From Hormiphora californensis (taxonomy: Eukaryota; Ctenophora; Tentaculata; Cydippida; Pleurobrachiidae): a stretch of 64,000 bases of DNA. Position numbers and translations under genes: made by a program. This document shows positions 25,487 through 39,162 of this stretch, one piece after another. The stretch covers positions 496,001-560,000 of the forward strand of contig CM035357.1 in assembly GCA_020137815.1 (NCBI GenBank), given 5' to 3'. How positions within the stretch are numbered: the first letter of the stretch is position 1; every line of letters begins with the position of its first letter. The notes under the pieces were generated by a model. That model had not been told where the DNA came from. It worked only from the letters and a program-made list of their open reading frames with translations, and made no database searches.

Positions 25487-26426
25487 TTAGTACATACATG
25501 TAGTTTCGTCCCAGGAAAGGTCATCTGAGCAGACCAGTACACTGTCAGTACAGAACAGTTTCCTCCCCACTTCATACAAGTCTTTGATACCTCTTGGACT
25601 GCAGTTGGCAGGTGTCATACATCCATACCCGGCTGTAAATAGCTTGTTAGCACGGGTCTTTATGATAATGGTTAATCAACTTTGACCAAGTTACTTGGTA
25701 GTGATACAACACACTAATGCAAATGCTAAGCACATTTTATGATTTAATTCACCTCGGTAGGCGATGGAAGCAGTATCTGCATACACACTGTTGACATCTC
25801 CTACCTCCCAGAACATTATCTGACCGATTTTAAAGTTGGTCCAGCTGCTTCCAGACAACGGGTAATCAAGTAGAAGTTCACCATTACAGTGAAACCTCAA
25901 TCCTGTTGATGTTCTAGTTATCCTCCAAATTGTCCTGATGTTTGATCCTTGAGGTGGCTGAATTGGTAATGGAACGTTATCCAGCATTGGCGGCGCTATC
26001 CAATAGTTAGTAGAGGCTTCATTCAAGTAAAGCTTGAAGTGCCCAAGACTACTATTGAATGTCATTTTGTCAGTTTCATTGGCGGTATAAAATACAACTG
26101 CAATCCTTGTTGGATATATCGTGTCCTCTGGTGTTACTGTCAGAATCTCTAGAGGTGTGTGCTCCATATCAATTTCATAAAACTTATCTCCTGTCTGGAC
26201 CATCTTCCACGAGATATCTACTGCTGCTTCACACCCTGCAGTTATGGATGGGAAATGTAGAATTTTGTGGTGCAAAAGGAAATGAGTTGATTCGCCTGAC
26301 ACTGTCCGACTTCCGCACTCCGAAATAGAAATAAAGTATGAATAATTCAAGAAATTAACACTGACCCGAAAAAAGGAAGATCATCACCAAAACACTACAG
26401 AAACGAAGTCCTTTTAGAAGCACCAT
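25487..26426 (-). CDS. Small secreted protein of unknown function, three exons
   Basis: Exons (minus): 26366-26426, 25753-26301, 25487-25632, giving 251 aa with consistent phase 1 introns. It begins MVLLKGLRFCSVLVMIFLFS, a clear signal peptide that ends almost exactly at intron 1. The body is a beta-rich, Trp/Tyr-containing domain (TRIAVVFYTANETD, then TSTGLRFHCNGELLLDYPLS, then KIGQIMFWEVGDVNSVYAD). The short last exon is cysteine-rich (YGCMTPANCSPRG, KLFCTDSVLVCSDD). The GLRFHCNGELL motif with a following Trp resembles small lectin-like or farnesoic-acid-methyltransferase-type domains, but I cannot assign it. Splice sites are good (CGG|GTCAGTG, ACAG; GAG|GTGAAT, ACAG). It shares a 421-bp divergent upstream region with MORN5. 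Confidence 0.75.
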
Positions 26427-26847
26427 TCTGAACAACATATATAGCAGGCAGTCGGCAAAATTAACTTAATTCTTAGCTGCACTGGTCCGTTATTATAGCA
26501 AGAAAGCTGTTTGCTTGGCTTGGTGCACAGGAACACAGCGATTAGGGCACGTGGATATTATAGCTGTCTGTTATAATGACTCTCTCTGATTCTCAACCCC
26601 TCTCCCTTTATTTTGTCTGACCTATTAAGGAACTCCCCCTCTATCACCAATAGATCAAAAACACTGACTCAGAATGTATCTCGTTGACTTCCTATTCAAA
26701 AATAGGTTTTCTCCCACTTCCCCCAACGTTTTCTCTCCCTCTGTGATCACCATCTATCCGCCCTGTATCACTATGTCCCCGTTAACCCTGTCAGGCCAAT
26801 GCTCTGACCACAGTTCTCCCTGTTAACCTCTCTGTTCCACTATAGTC
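26427..26847. promoter_or_regulatory. Shared upstream region of two divergent genes
   Basis: 421 bp separate the start codons of the secreted-protein gene (minus) and MORN5 (plus), so both promoters must lie here or overlap. The region is CT-rich on the plus strand; I see no clear core element. Confidence 0.4.
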
Positions 26848-28640
<1,793 letters not shown>

Positions 28641-28737
28641 GGTTTCCTTCAACGCTATGTCTTTTTCGGGGGTTGTGAACCTTTTCATTCTCCTCCTTTT
28701 TTTAGCAACGGAAGGTTTTCTCTCTCTTTCCTCTACC

Positions 28738-28930
28738 TCCCCTTTCTTTCCTCTCTCTCTCTCTCTCTCTCCCCCTCTCTCTTCTCTTCTCCTCTCTCCC
28801 TTCTCCCCCCCCTTTTCCTCTCTCTCTCTCCTCTTCTTCTCTTTTCTCTCCTCCCCTTTCCTCTCTCTCCCCTCTCTTTCTCTCTTCTCTCCCTCTTCCT
28901 CTCCCCCTCTCTCTCTCTTTCTCTCTCTCC
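28738..28930. repeat. CT-rich low-complexity tract
   Basis: Imperfect CT/CCCTCT repeat of about 190 bp downstream of MORN5. Confidence 0.85.
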
Positions 28931-29159
28931 CTAACTACGCTTCTTCTTTACATGCTCTTCATTTCTTTCTAGTTTTTGCCGCTGCACCACGAATGCTCAT
29001 TTATCCTACCTCGAGTTCCATTTGATATGTCATTATGTCATTATGTCATCTTGCATCTCAAAACCAATCAATATAAGTTTCCCTCCCCCACCTGGCAGAT
29101 CTGTCTGTTGTTACTGCATTGATATGTGTTCCCATAGCAACTCACACACACTGAACATT

Positions 29160-29480
29160 CCCACAAAACCCCAGGAGCCCGGAGTAAACCCGAACCGGAG
29201 TTTAACAGCGTTTTTATACACTCCCTATAATTTCTGGCGGGCCTTCACTGTCCCTCATTATTACGGCAGACTGCGAATTTGGGGGGGAGTTGGGTCCCGT
29301 TTGAAGGGAAAGGTAGAGGGCCTTGTTAAAACCCTCTCTCTCTATCCGGGGAGGTTAAAAAACAAAAAACTGTCAAAAACGAGTTTACTATTTGATAATA
29401 AAAGAAAGGAAAAGCTCCTGATACAGGGTATACCTATGAACACTACTTGATACGGGCTGAGCCGCCTCAGAAGATGAACT
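29160..29480 (+). other. Possible damaged exons of an unidentified gene
   Basis: Two blocks read like protein in different frames: RSLTAFLYTPYNFWRAFTVP with PHYYGRL after it (about 29200-29275) and APDTGYTYEHYLIRAEPPQK (about 29410-29470). They are separated by inflated homopolymers, as in MORN5. I recognise neither, and they could belong to the gene that ends at 32243 or to a separate one. Confidence 0.3.
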
Positions 29481-29891
29481 TTTTGGAAAAAAAGGCTTGG
29501 AGGGGGGGGGTGGAGGGGGGGTGGAGGGGGGAGGGGGGGGGGATGTGTATAAAAAAAAGGCCCAGGGGCAAACACAGAATGAAAATCTACACAATGTTTA
29601 TCATAAAAAAAGTAATTTTTGTTTCCTGTGTTTATTTTGGAAACCTTTGTTTCACCGGTGGGCGCGTAAGAAGGAAGAAAGCAAGGATATTAGTAAGCCA
29701 TCAAGGAAATAATAAATAAATAAAAATAACTTTAGTTTTTTATTCGGCTCCAGCTGTTATTTCTCACTCTCCTCCCTAGGAGATATAACCTCCTTTATTA
29801 TACGACACTGGTTTATATTCAGCTTGTTAATTCCCCAAGTTCCATCATCCTGCATGGCGTGACTTGAATTGTACATTATAATTTTAGAAGT

Positions 29892-29971
<80 letters not shown>
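29892..29971. repeat. (CT)n microsatellite
   Basis: About 80 bp of pure CT. Confidence 0.95.
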
Positions 29972-29972
<1 letters not shown>

Positions 29973-31273
29973 ATCTGCTTGCTACAAGCAGCACTTGGTA
30001 ATCACAAATCAAGGAGAGAGACGTATGTGCTTTAATTTAAGATGCAGAAATCCTTTTCTTACAGCTCTCGCTTGAATTATATCTCGGATTCTCGGTATCT
30101 TATTCGTGTGTCCTCCTCTCTGTTGCCTAGAGCCCTCCATATCTTCTCTCTCAATGCATGTGGAATGAATATCGCCACCTGGAGGCCGATCTATAGTCTG
30201 CCTAGTATTAGTAGTAGTAGTCTGTCATAGTGCCTACTACTACTAATTGTAGCCTCCGAAGTGCGAAGTTTGTTGTTTCTCACTCAATGCCCTCACTAGC
30301 GTTGCTGGTACTGGTGTCACTTAGGGAATGGCCCCGATAGAGCTGTTCACACCAATATCAAGCAACCGAGCTCTTATCAAATCAAATCAATTGGTTTGTT
30401 TAATGTTTACAATTGCAGACCCACCAGATCTTGCTGCATAACTCCCTTTCTCAACAAGGTAGTATTATCTCAACAGGGTTGCTAGCAGCTGTTTGTGTGT
30501 GTAGGAATCTTTGCGTGACAGGTGCAATAGCAATTATCTAGTGACCCTTACAGGCCCCTCTAATATCCATCATCTCTGTATTTATCTTCTTCTGACAGGA
30601 CGCCGGCTTAGCTAGTACGTCCCAATTTCTCAATCCTTCCTAGTTTGCTATTTCTCCCCTCGTTCTCTATCCCGATTTCTGCAATCATTGCTGTCTGCAA
30701 TCATCGGCTGATGCCATATTTTAGTTTTCCAATTTGGCTCTATTTTCTTTTCTTCGTGCCTCCGAGGCTCTCTCTCTCTCTCTCTATCTCTATTTTTCTC
30801 CTACCGACACCAGATCTAGTCGTATCTTCTTTCATTTACCAATCTTGTTTCTCACTACTCTCTTTACTGCAGATCTTGTTTCTTCTGTTTACAGTAAATT
30901 CTACAAGTAGTTGTTTTTAGTATATCCTGGCATTATTCCAGCTTGTTCAATTCCACTTGGCAGGCGCCAGCTTGAAATCCTAAATGGCAGTACAGGCGGC
31001 CCCCAACGGGGGAAAGGGAGGAGTGATTGGACAAGCGGATAAATTTGCAGAACTTCAGAAGATCGTCTATGCAAACAAAAGTACAATAGTAATTTAGTTG
31101 TACGGTCAACGTTGACGTGCTGAGTTCTATGGTTTTGATAGGGTCGCAGTACGAGACAATCTGAACCATTTAGTTTCATGATGCAAATTCTCAGTAAATA
31201 ATGAAGCAAGTCATCAATTATAGCTCCAACTACCCATTTATCACTGCTTCCTATTACAGGTTCTGGAGCCCAC
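29972..31273. other. Stretch without a confident gene
   Basis: A short open frame begins at an ATG near 30983 (MAVQAAPNGGKGGVIGQADK) and runs 37 codons to a stop. It could be an upstream exon or 5' start of the gene at 31274, but I could not join it in frame. The rest is mixed sequence with short CT tracts. Confidence 0.35.
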
Positions 31274-32243
31274 ATGGTCTGGAGACATTTGAGAGGGGAG
31301 AGCGAGAACAAAATGGATTCTTGCTGCAAGGTAAATGTCCATTATATTCTTTTTTTTACTTCCCATCCCATCCTATATTTTCGACCCCCCTCCCCTCCTT
31401 CTATCTAATGATATTACTTTTCAAATTTCAATGCCATTTGTTCCCTCCGCAGAGTAAGCCACATCACGAAATCTATGTACAACGGGCCCTGAAGCGTGCT
31501 GCACTAAATGAAAACCAATACTCGGTAAGACCTCTTGATCTTTTCATGAATCTAAATTTTTACCTAGACCTACTAAGCTAAAGAGTATGTTGACACTCCC
31601 TCTCTCTCTATTTCAGCGAGACTCGAACTTTATGTGCACGTCAACGCGTGACCAAGTACTCCTAATGTACAGAGCGGCCCAAAAGAACAAGACCAAGGCT
31701 AATCAACTACTCTCCAAGTCACGGAGAGAGCCGGCAGCATACCACCCTGGCATGCTGAGTACTGAGGGGTCCCCTGTTACACCAGGGGAGGTCGTCCCAG
31801 CCGCGGTCACAGATTCTGAGGTATGTAGACGGCGCGCGCGGTGACATCGCTACAGTAAACTGCGCGCGCGTTGGGACAGTTTTCCCACGTTGTTTCCGTA
31901 GCAACGCGGTCCCTTTCACAATAACGATATCCTATTCACATGTCCCTGTCCCTAACGAAACCTTCTCTCATATCCTCAGAATAGGTTTTACAGCGAGTAC
32001 ATAGAAGACGTAGTTGAGGGTGATGTTCCTGTGCTTCAGAAACAACAGGGGTCAACAAGCACGGCAGCGTACAAAAGGATGTGTGCGGATCAGTCTATGA
32101 TCGACCCCTCCCCAACTACCCAGTCCTCTCAGCACCAAAGCTGGCAGCCCCTTTCCATTACAGCGCTAGAGGAGTACTGCCCCCAAATTACAGTAACTGG
32201 GAAGTCAAAGTCAAATGGGAATCACTTGTGGAAAGTCATGTGA
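31274..32243 (+). CDS. Uncharacterised 198-aa protein, four exons (start uncertain)
   Basis: Exons 31274-31330, 31453-31524, 31617-31820 and 31980-32243 join in phase 0 at every junction with good splice sites (CAAG|GTAAAT, GCAG; TCG|GTAAGA, TTCAG; GAG|GTATGT, CTCAG). The protein is basic and helical in the first part (EIYVQRALKRAALNENQYS, then VLLMYRAAQKNKTKANQLLS) and polar, Ser/Gln-rich at the end (SSQHQSWQPLSITALEEYC). There is no signal peptide or membrane segment. I do not recognise the family. The chosen ATG is the first in frame, but the frame stays open further upstream, so more N-terminal exons are possible. Confidence 0.6.
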
Positions 32244-32703
32244 CAATGTTTTAGTGTGTGATGTGTGAGTAAACAGTAAACACTGATCTGTGAGAGTGTG
32301 ATACTATCAGTGTGTGATGGGGTTTAAAGAAACATTATGTGGGCGTTTTTTATCAAAGTTTAGTACGTGATTTTGTAGCTTGAATTTTGTTTTGTTAACA
32401 AACTTGGACAATCATCTGATTTGTTAAAAACTGGTACAAAACTAAGGAATTTGGAACATGCTCACTCAGACTCAGAGTCAGCATATCGAATTAAAAGAAT
32501 CCGAATCAGAATTGTCCTGCTCCAGAATGGGAGTCATTCATAGTTCCAACTGAATATCTAAACAGCTACCATTTTGATCCCATATGGTGTCTCTATAGAG
32601 CTCTACCACACACGGCACACACCAACATCTCATCCCCTCATTGTTTCTTTCGACCCTGATCCCCAACCTCCCCAGGATTTCTTGAGTACCCCCACTCAAC
32701 AAC
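32244..32703. other. Convergent 3' ends, nothing recognised
   Basis: 460 bp between the stop of the plus-strand gene at 32243 and the stop of the minus-strand sushi gene at 32704. It presumably holds both polyadenylation regions; no distinctive element seen. Confidence 0.4.
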
Positions 32704-33488
32704 TCAGGATAGAACCGAAATAAGTACAGCTGATACTAAAATGACGTGTAACAATATCTGTCCCGCTCCACTATTAGATTCCCCCGTAGGGTCTACATTA
32801 TTTGCCTTGCACTGTGGGACTGAGGATATGCTACCCCCAGAACAGGTCTGCTCAGCCCCATCAGGTGTCACCTAGGTGATGGAATTAGAGGTTAGGTTTG
32901 ATGTGATAAAATTTTGGGAAATGGTCTATGATGGCTTGGTGAGTGTGAGCGAGGTTCGAGCAACATGGTTGCTATGCAACATACCAGATGATAACCAGAT
33001 TGGCAAGTGAAGGTCAACACTGTGCCCTCTGGGTATGGAGCACTGTTCCTCCTTTGTTGTCCAGGTTGTACACTTCCACTGAAGTCTGTTACAGCAGCAC
33101 AGCCCTCTGAAACGAATTGGGATATTTGGGAGCTAGGGTTGGTAACATAGACACATATGTGCGTGCGAGATCAAAGTGAATAGGTGGCAATGGTACCGAT
33201 GAGTTAGGGTTGCCGCGGTCTTGGACAGTGCTATGACGTGTCGAGATATGGGATTTGTATTTAGGGTGATTTGCAGCGTCCTGACGCCATTTGGTGAGAA
33301 ATTTACAAAATCTTCAATGAAAATGACATGGATCAGTGAAAGTTTTCAGGGGGGAAAGTAGGACACTTTTGTAACTTTTAAAATCACCGGTTTCCCTAAT
33401 GTTCAGGGGCTTCCCAAGATTGTCAAAGTGATTTGTATCCTAGCAAACAGTAAACACCTACCTTAATATAGAGAGAGAGACAGAGAGC

Positions 33489-33536
<48 letters not shown>

Positions 33537-36500
33537 TAGAGAGAGAGAGAGAGTGAGGGGGTTTACTGTGATTTGTCACCATGACAACCCCCTGACCAAC
33601 CTACCATAGCAAGTAAAGGTCGGCAACTCGTCATTTACACTCTCTTGGGTTCCATTTTCTATCAGGGGTAAACACTCCACTATTGCTCTGTCAGTAGACT
33701 GGTACAGCTCCTGGGTCTCTGTATCAAATATGGAACCTGCGAGGTTGAGAGATCATGTCAGCTAAACGTTAGGTTGGGCAAAAATGTCATAAGGTTTGAG
33801 AAATTGAGTCTAAGAAGACTTGAGTCTACTACTAAGAAATGTAGAAATTGAGTCTAGGAAATGTAGAAGTTGATGATCAGAGAGATACCTGTGGGACACG
33901 TTACGGTATAGCTGTCTCCGATAAGCAGATTTCCAGTAGAGCTAATGTCAGCATTGGTCACCACTGGTGCCTCACACACAGACACATCTGAGGAGTTTGG
34001 AAGAATATTTAGTGTCTGAACTGTCTGGCGGCGCCAGGCCCCGATTTGATTCTCTGGGTGGGCTAGTGGATGGGGTCTGTGTTTCTGAAGGTATTCTTCT
34101 GGAATTTGGTAGATTATATGAATAATAATTTAGTGTCTGAAGGTGATTCAAAACTTTCGTATCGCATCACATTATGATTTGTTGAGTCAACAAATTGTAA
34201 TACATTGTATCACATTATGAAACTAACTTGTTGAGCAGGTGAACGTTGGATCTTCAAATCCAGCAGTCTCCAGCTCGAGAGTGTTGTTGTGCAGACAACT
34301 CAGGAATCTGGGTCCTACCTGTCATTGGTAGATCGTTATACTACAGAACATTAAACAATAGAAACTACTAGAAACAATGGAGCAAATTTAGAGTTCCATT
34401 CTAAAAAACTATACATATTCTCTTCGCATTAGGGCATAGAACACAAATAAACAAAAGTAGGGTATAACCCCCTGATAAATAAAATGAGGTGTGAGCTACT
34501 ACACAACGTTTGCAGTTTCCACATACCAGAACTTCATCATCATTTAAACAGTACACTTCCACGTTATGTGATCCAGGGAGCACATTGTCACCCTCTACCC
34601 TCTCTACATCAGGGTCTGAGTATCTGTAGTCGTATTCATCCGTGCCCTCCAACCATGCACATGTTCCTAGATGAAGAAATAGAGGATTTAGTTGGGTCAC
34701 TAATAACTTTGCAGAAAATAGAGGAGTTAATTGGGTCACTAACAACTTTGCAAAAGGTCAATTAGGCTACCTCTGATCTGTAAGGTCAATACTAGTCAAT
34801 GTCACCATTACCTTTGCAGATGGGGCAGGATCCCCCGACACAGGAGTATACCCCGTCCTCTCCACAAGAGAACTGATAGGAAGTAGGAGCATCTTCAGGT
34901 AGGGTGTGATCTGCAGCACATGTGATGTCATCCTTAGAAACTGGGAGAGGGAGAGTGATTACTGTCGAAACTTTCAGAGCATTGGCCTGACCCTATTCTC
35001 ATTTCTTTCAAACTGAGAAATTTGGTCAGAGCTTTGGCCTGACAGTGTCGACACAGCGCAGTTAATTAGTTGTCACTGACAACTTGAGAGACTGATTTAG
35101 TACGTGATGCGAATAAGAAAATCATGCCGACCTGTGATTGTTTGTCCGTGCGGTTGTTGTTCTGTTGCCATGGTTACCCCAGACACGGCGTTCACACTTG
35201 GTATATCCAGATTATCTGACGTAGCAGTCGCTGGGCACATCCCTATAAACAAAAATAGTGCTAGAAATTTAACAGTCAAAACTCAAAAGTAATAATTTTA
35301 CTTTTTTAATTAAATATTTACCTTTGCATACAGGGCATGGGTTACAATCTAGCTTTCCTCCAAACGCTGCTACCGAAGTATGGTCACCGCCACTACAGGT
35401 AATCTCAAATTCAGTAGCAGTACCCTGCTCTACTGACAGAGCTGTCCCGCTCTCACAAACAACCTGAACAGTTGTGTTTATAAAGGAGCAATTACTTACC
35501 GAACAAATTTGTTTATAAAGGAGCAAATAGCGAACAAATTTGTTTTATGAAAATGTATTGACGAGGTTTACAACAAATAGAAACACGTTGGTTTACCAAA
35601 CCAACGTGTTTCTATTTGTTGTACTCTGCTCTCGGTTCCACGCCGATAGAGCTCTCTTGTGGCCTACTGAAACAACCATATTGACAAGGTTTATAAAGGA
35701 GTCCATTCTCACATTTGCAGTGGTAGCTGTGTATGTCTCTTCCTGTCTCATTTCCGGTAAAAAGACACTATCAAATTGTATTTGGTTGTTTGTGTCGAAC
35801 ATTGCTATCTTCGGATTCGCTGCACAAACCGCTGAAATGAAAGGAATGCTGTTTAGCATAAAATTGGGGAACTCAAGTTTCAAATAGATTCAGTTTTTTG
35901 TGTGAGTGTCATTCTAATCAAGACCACTATAATTGGTGCGTGATTGTGTCCAATTGGTAAGGATCAGTACTAATTAGGGACATTAACCACGTAATTGTAG
36001 TATACAGCTTACCATGACAAGAGAGTTCTGTCTCGGGATCGGATGACTGTGCTGCGTAGAACGTATTCTTACTGGTATCATTCATACCAGCAGTTCCAGT
36101 ACAATACCCATATACACGCCATTCATCGACACCGTACAGGAAACTATATCCAGGATCACAAGCTATACGGTACTTGACAGACGAGTCTCCTGCAACTAGA
36201 TTCATAACCCGGCTCAAGTCACGTCCATTCTTGTTTAGCTCCCACGATACCCTGGAATAAAGGATAGTATGTTGCAGTAAAGGATAGGATAGTATATGTT
36301 GCAGTAAAGGGTAGGATAGGATAGGTTGCAGTAAAGGATAGGATAGTATATGTTGCAGTAAAGGGTAGGCCGCTTGTTGAGTAAGAGCAGTAGATTCTAC
36401 AGCAGTAGAAGAGGTTGCAACTTGCTCGACCCTTTCTCTGAGAAAGTTTCTCACCACGCACAAAGGAGGTTTAGAACATAACAAAGAAGAGAGGTACAAC

Positions 36501-38413
36501 GTTCGGTCAGTATATTAAGATTGATAATTGGCATGAGTATGTAATAAGGTGTCAATTGTGAACATACCTATAGGTACGGACGAACATTTTCGAATCCGAG
36601 TGGTTAGATCGATCTACATCAGCACAAATATCATCCTTCGTATCTGAAACGATGCTTTTTTAACACTGCCAGGATTGCCTTTTAGCTACATACCACTCGT
36701 AGCTGGCCCCGGCCTTCCCTCTCTCCTACATACCACTCGTAGCTGGCCCCGGCCCCTTCCCTCTCTCTCCTATCCGCACCCATTACAAACGTAATAAAGG
36801 AGGGTTAGAACAAAACAAATACCTTCGGTATTGACACATCCAAAGGAGGGTTAGAACATAACAAATACCTTCGGTATTGACACATCCCAGTTTCAGTTTG
36901 AGATTCTCATCCACCAAGATATCCTTACCCCAGTAGACCTTCTCATCCATGGTTCGGAGGGTATGGTAGCCAATCAGGGTCTGATTGGTATCCGTACATC
37001 CGACATCTGCAAACAAGATGATAGGCCGGTCACCCGTCCTAGACAACTCATTGAATCGACATGTGTTCCCAGTCTGTCGGCTCTCACACCGGGCGGTGTG
37101 AGCTTATGCGAGGCGCTTAAAGGGCCGAACGGACAGACTGCGTAGCATGGCAATCATAGAACACACAATGGCAACACACAATGGCAATCATAGAACACAT
37201 GTGTTCCTTTGATGACTTACCGAGATACTGAACTGTTTTTCCTATGCACTTTTTGACAAAGAAGCCTCTATCTTGCTCCACGCACCCAGTCTCACTTTGG
37301 TTAGCAGGCATGTCATATTGGGAGAGATACGGGTTAGATGCGTTCACACTTTGGCGACGTAGATCGTCCTTATACGCTGCAGGGATGTGTTTTTGATTGG
37401 TCGAGTGCAGGAACCGACCGAATCAGGAAATACTGGTCCCTGATTGGCTGATAACCAGGGAAACTTCGTTACCAGGGAAACATGTGTGTTTTTGATTGGT
37501 TGAACGTGTTAGGGGTTTCTTCCTCGAATATCGAATAGTTATCCATTAGACTTACCTTTACAATTGTGTCTAATGGCATTAGTAATGCCTTCAAATTAGT
37601 CATGATACAACTAGTCACAATTATACTAACCAACTTTTGCTTCTTTGCAGTAAGGTAGAGTGGATGGTGAGAGAATGCCTGTCTCCCCATCTGAGTCTAG
37701 GACACAGGTCGCTATTGGACTGATCCCTGCTAGTGATCCTGTACTATCGGCTGGAAAAACAAAGTACGGCGTTAGTATGTGTATCAAACAGTAAACAAAG
37801 CAGTTGCTATGGTAAACAAAGCAGTTGCTATGGTAAACAAAGCAGTTGCTATGGTAAACAAAGCAGTTGCTATGGTAAACAAAGCAGTTACTATGGTAAA
37901 CAAAGCAGTTGCTATGGTAAACAAAGCAGTTGCTATGGTAAACAAAGCAGTTACTATGGTGACCGAGTAACTCACTAAGATAAAAGAGATCACCACAGGA
38001 CAGAGTATAGCTCTCAAATAATCCAATAGTTGCCTTGTCTGGGGTGATAAATCCATTTTCCAGATTTGGTTTAGTACACGTCACACTGGCTGAAATAGTA
38101 CAGAGTGTTGTATGATTAAGTTTTCACCTTCACTATCACTTGGGCAGACGGTTTAATCTCACCAATCAACAATACAACGCGTGACTGCCGATTGGATACT
38201 GTCAGAACTGTGCAAGCTGCTGTCAGCTGCCAATGCTCTGAGTCTGACAGTTGTTCTCGCGACTATCATGGGCAGGCCAATATGCTCTGACAGGTGCGAC
38301 TGTGCGAGGGGGCTCTTAAAAAGAGAAAGAGTCTTACCATAGCTAGTTGAGGGTTCCACAGAGTTTTGAAGGGATGGGAGGACAAAGTGGCAAAGGAGTA
38401 ACACGATCAGCAT
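32704..38413 (-). CDS. Sushi (CCP)-repeat cell-surface protein with signal peptide and GPI-type tail, 18 exons
   Basis: Exons (minus): 38338-38413, 37994-38089, 37631-37750, 37556-37588, 37221-37376, 36869-37006, 36568-36643, 36013-36251, 35713-35831, 35322-35463, 35132-35242, 34812-34940, 34527-34666, 34228-34318, 33889-33987, 33605-33736, 32985-33106, 32704-32871. The phases close to 728 aa. The N-terminus MLIVLLLCHFVLPSLQNS is a signal peptide. Most introns are phase 1, usual for extracellular modules. Sushi modules are clear at the two ends: CTKPNLENGFITPDKATIG with SYTLSCADSTG, and FTCQSGYHLVTPDGAEQTC with PQCK. Middle modules are cysteine-poor or atypical (CNPCPVCKG, CPICKG). The end, GQILLHVILVSAVLISVLS, is a hydrophobic tail without a cytoplasmic segment, as for a GPI signal. 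Likely a surface recognition or adhesion protein; no orthologue named. Exon 4 (33 bp after a 42-bp intron) is the weakest call. Confidence 0.85.
33466..33555. repeat. (GA)n microsatellite in a sushi-gene intron
   Basis: Imperfect GA repeat of about 90 bp; in gene sense it is CT-rich. Confidence 0.9.
35574..35624. repeat. Perfect hairpin in sushi-gene intron 9
   Basis: caacaaatagaaacacgttg and its exact reverse complement lie either side of a short gtttaccaaac centre, giving an arm of about 24 bp. The intron also carries duplicated segments of tttataaaggagcaa at 35480 and 35513. Confidence 0.85.
36258..36367. repeat. Tandem repeat next to the acceptor of sushi-gene exon 8
   Basis: Four or five copies of a 23-28 bp unit around gcagtaaaggataggatag. 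In gene sense this is a pyrimidine-rich CTATCCTTTACTGC repeat, and the last part before the true acceptor reads CTATCCTTTATTCCAG, so the unit derives from the polypyrimidine/acceptor region. Confidence 0.8.
36786..36890. repeat. Donor-spanning duplication in sushi-gene intron 6
   Basis: A 57-bp segment occurs twice in tandem. In minus sense each copy reads GGATGTGTCAATACCGAAG| followed by GTATTTGTT, that is, the last 19 bases of exon 6 and its donor. Confidence 0.92.
37790..37965. repeat. 21-bp tandem repeat in sushi-gene intron 2
   Basis: Eight near-identical copies of gtaaacaaagcagttgctat + g without spacers. It lies between the donor at 37993 and the next acceptor and does not include a real junction, although each unit contains ACCATAG in gene sense. 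Confidence 0.95.
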
Positions 38414-39093
38414 CTAATACATGATAATAGATAAGATAACACATGTAATAGAAGAAATTGGTACAATTTTGTAACAAATGAAGTGCTGGCACGCGACAAG
38501 CTGCTGCACAAAATGAACCTGCAATGTACTAGTGACATGTGCTGCTGCTGTATTCAATGTACACCACTATACACAAGTGTGGGGGGGGGGTCCCAATCGC
38601 CCCCCCCCTACCAAAAAGTTTGAGCAAGTAGGAAGGAATACAAGATAAAGATACATATCACATTGTTAAGTCACTATATTGCTCAAGTATTTAAAAATAC
38701 CTATCTGGGTATAAACCTTCATTTTTCAAAAACATCACGATAATAGTTTTTAGGGAGATACTGTAAAGAAAGGTTTCTTTGGGCCCCCCCAGCTTCTAAT
38801 AAAAATCACACTTTAATACAGACAGAGACATACAGACAGACAGACAGCAGACAGACAACAGACATACCGACAGACATACAGACAGACAGACAGACAGCCA
38901 GACAGACAGAACAGACAGACAGACACAGACAGACAGACAGAACAACAGACAGACATCACAACAGACCGACCATACAGACAGACAGACAGACCTAAACAGA
39001 CAGACAGACAGACAGACAGACATACAGACAGACAGACAGACGACAGACAGACAGAACAGACAGACAGACCAACAGACATACATACGACAGACA

Positions 39094-39162
<69 letters not shown>

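Noticed and set aside
29388-29712. Pro-rich and Gly-rich frames on both strands
   Set aside because: They arise from G-runs in a low-quality stretch.
37779-37970. Regular repeats resembling a CRISPR array
   Set aside because: The 21-bp units are contiguous with no spacers, and the region is a eukaryotic intron.
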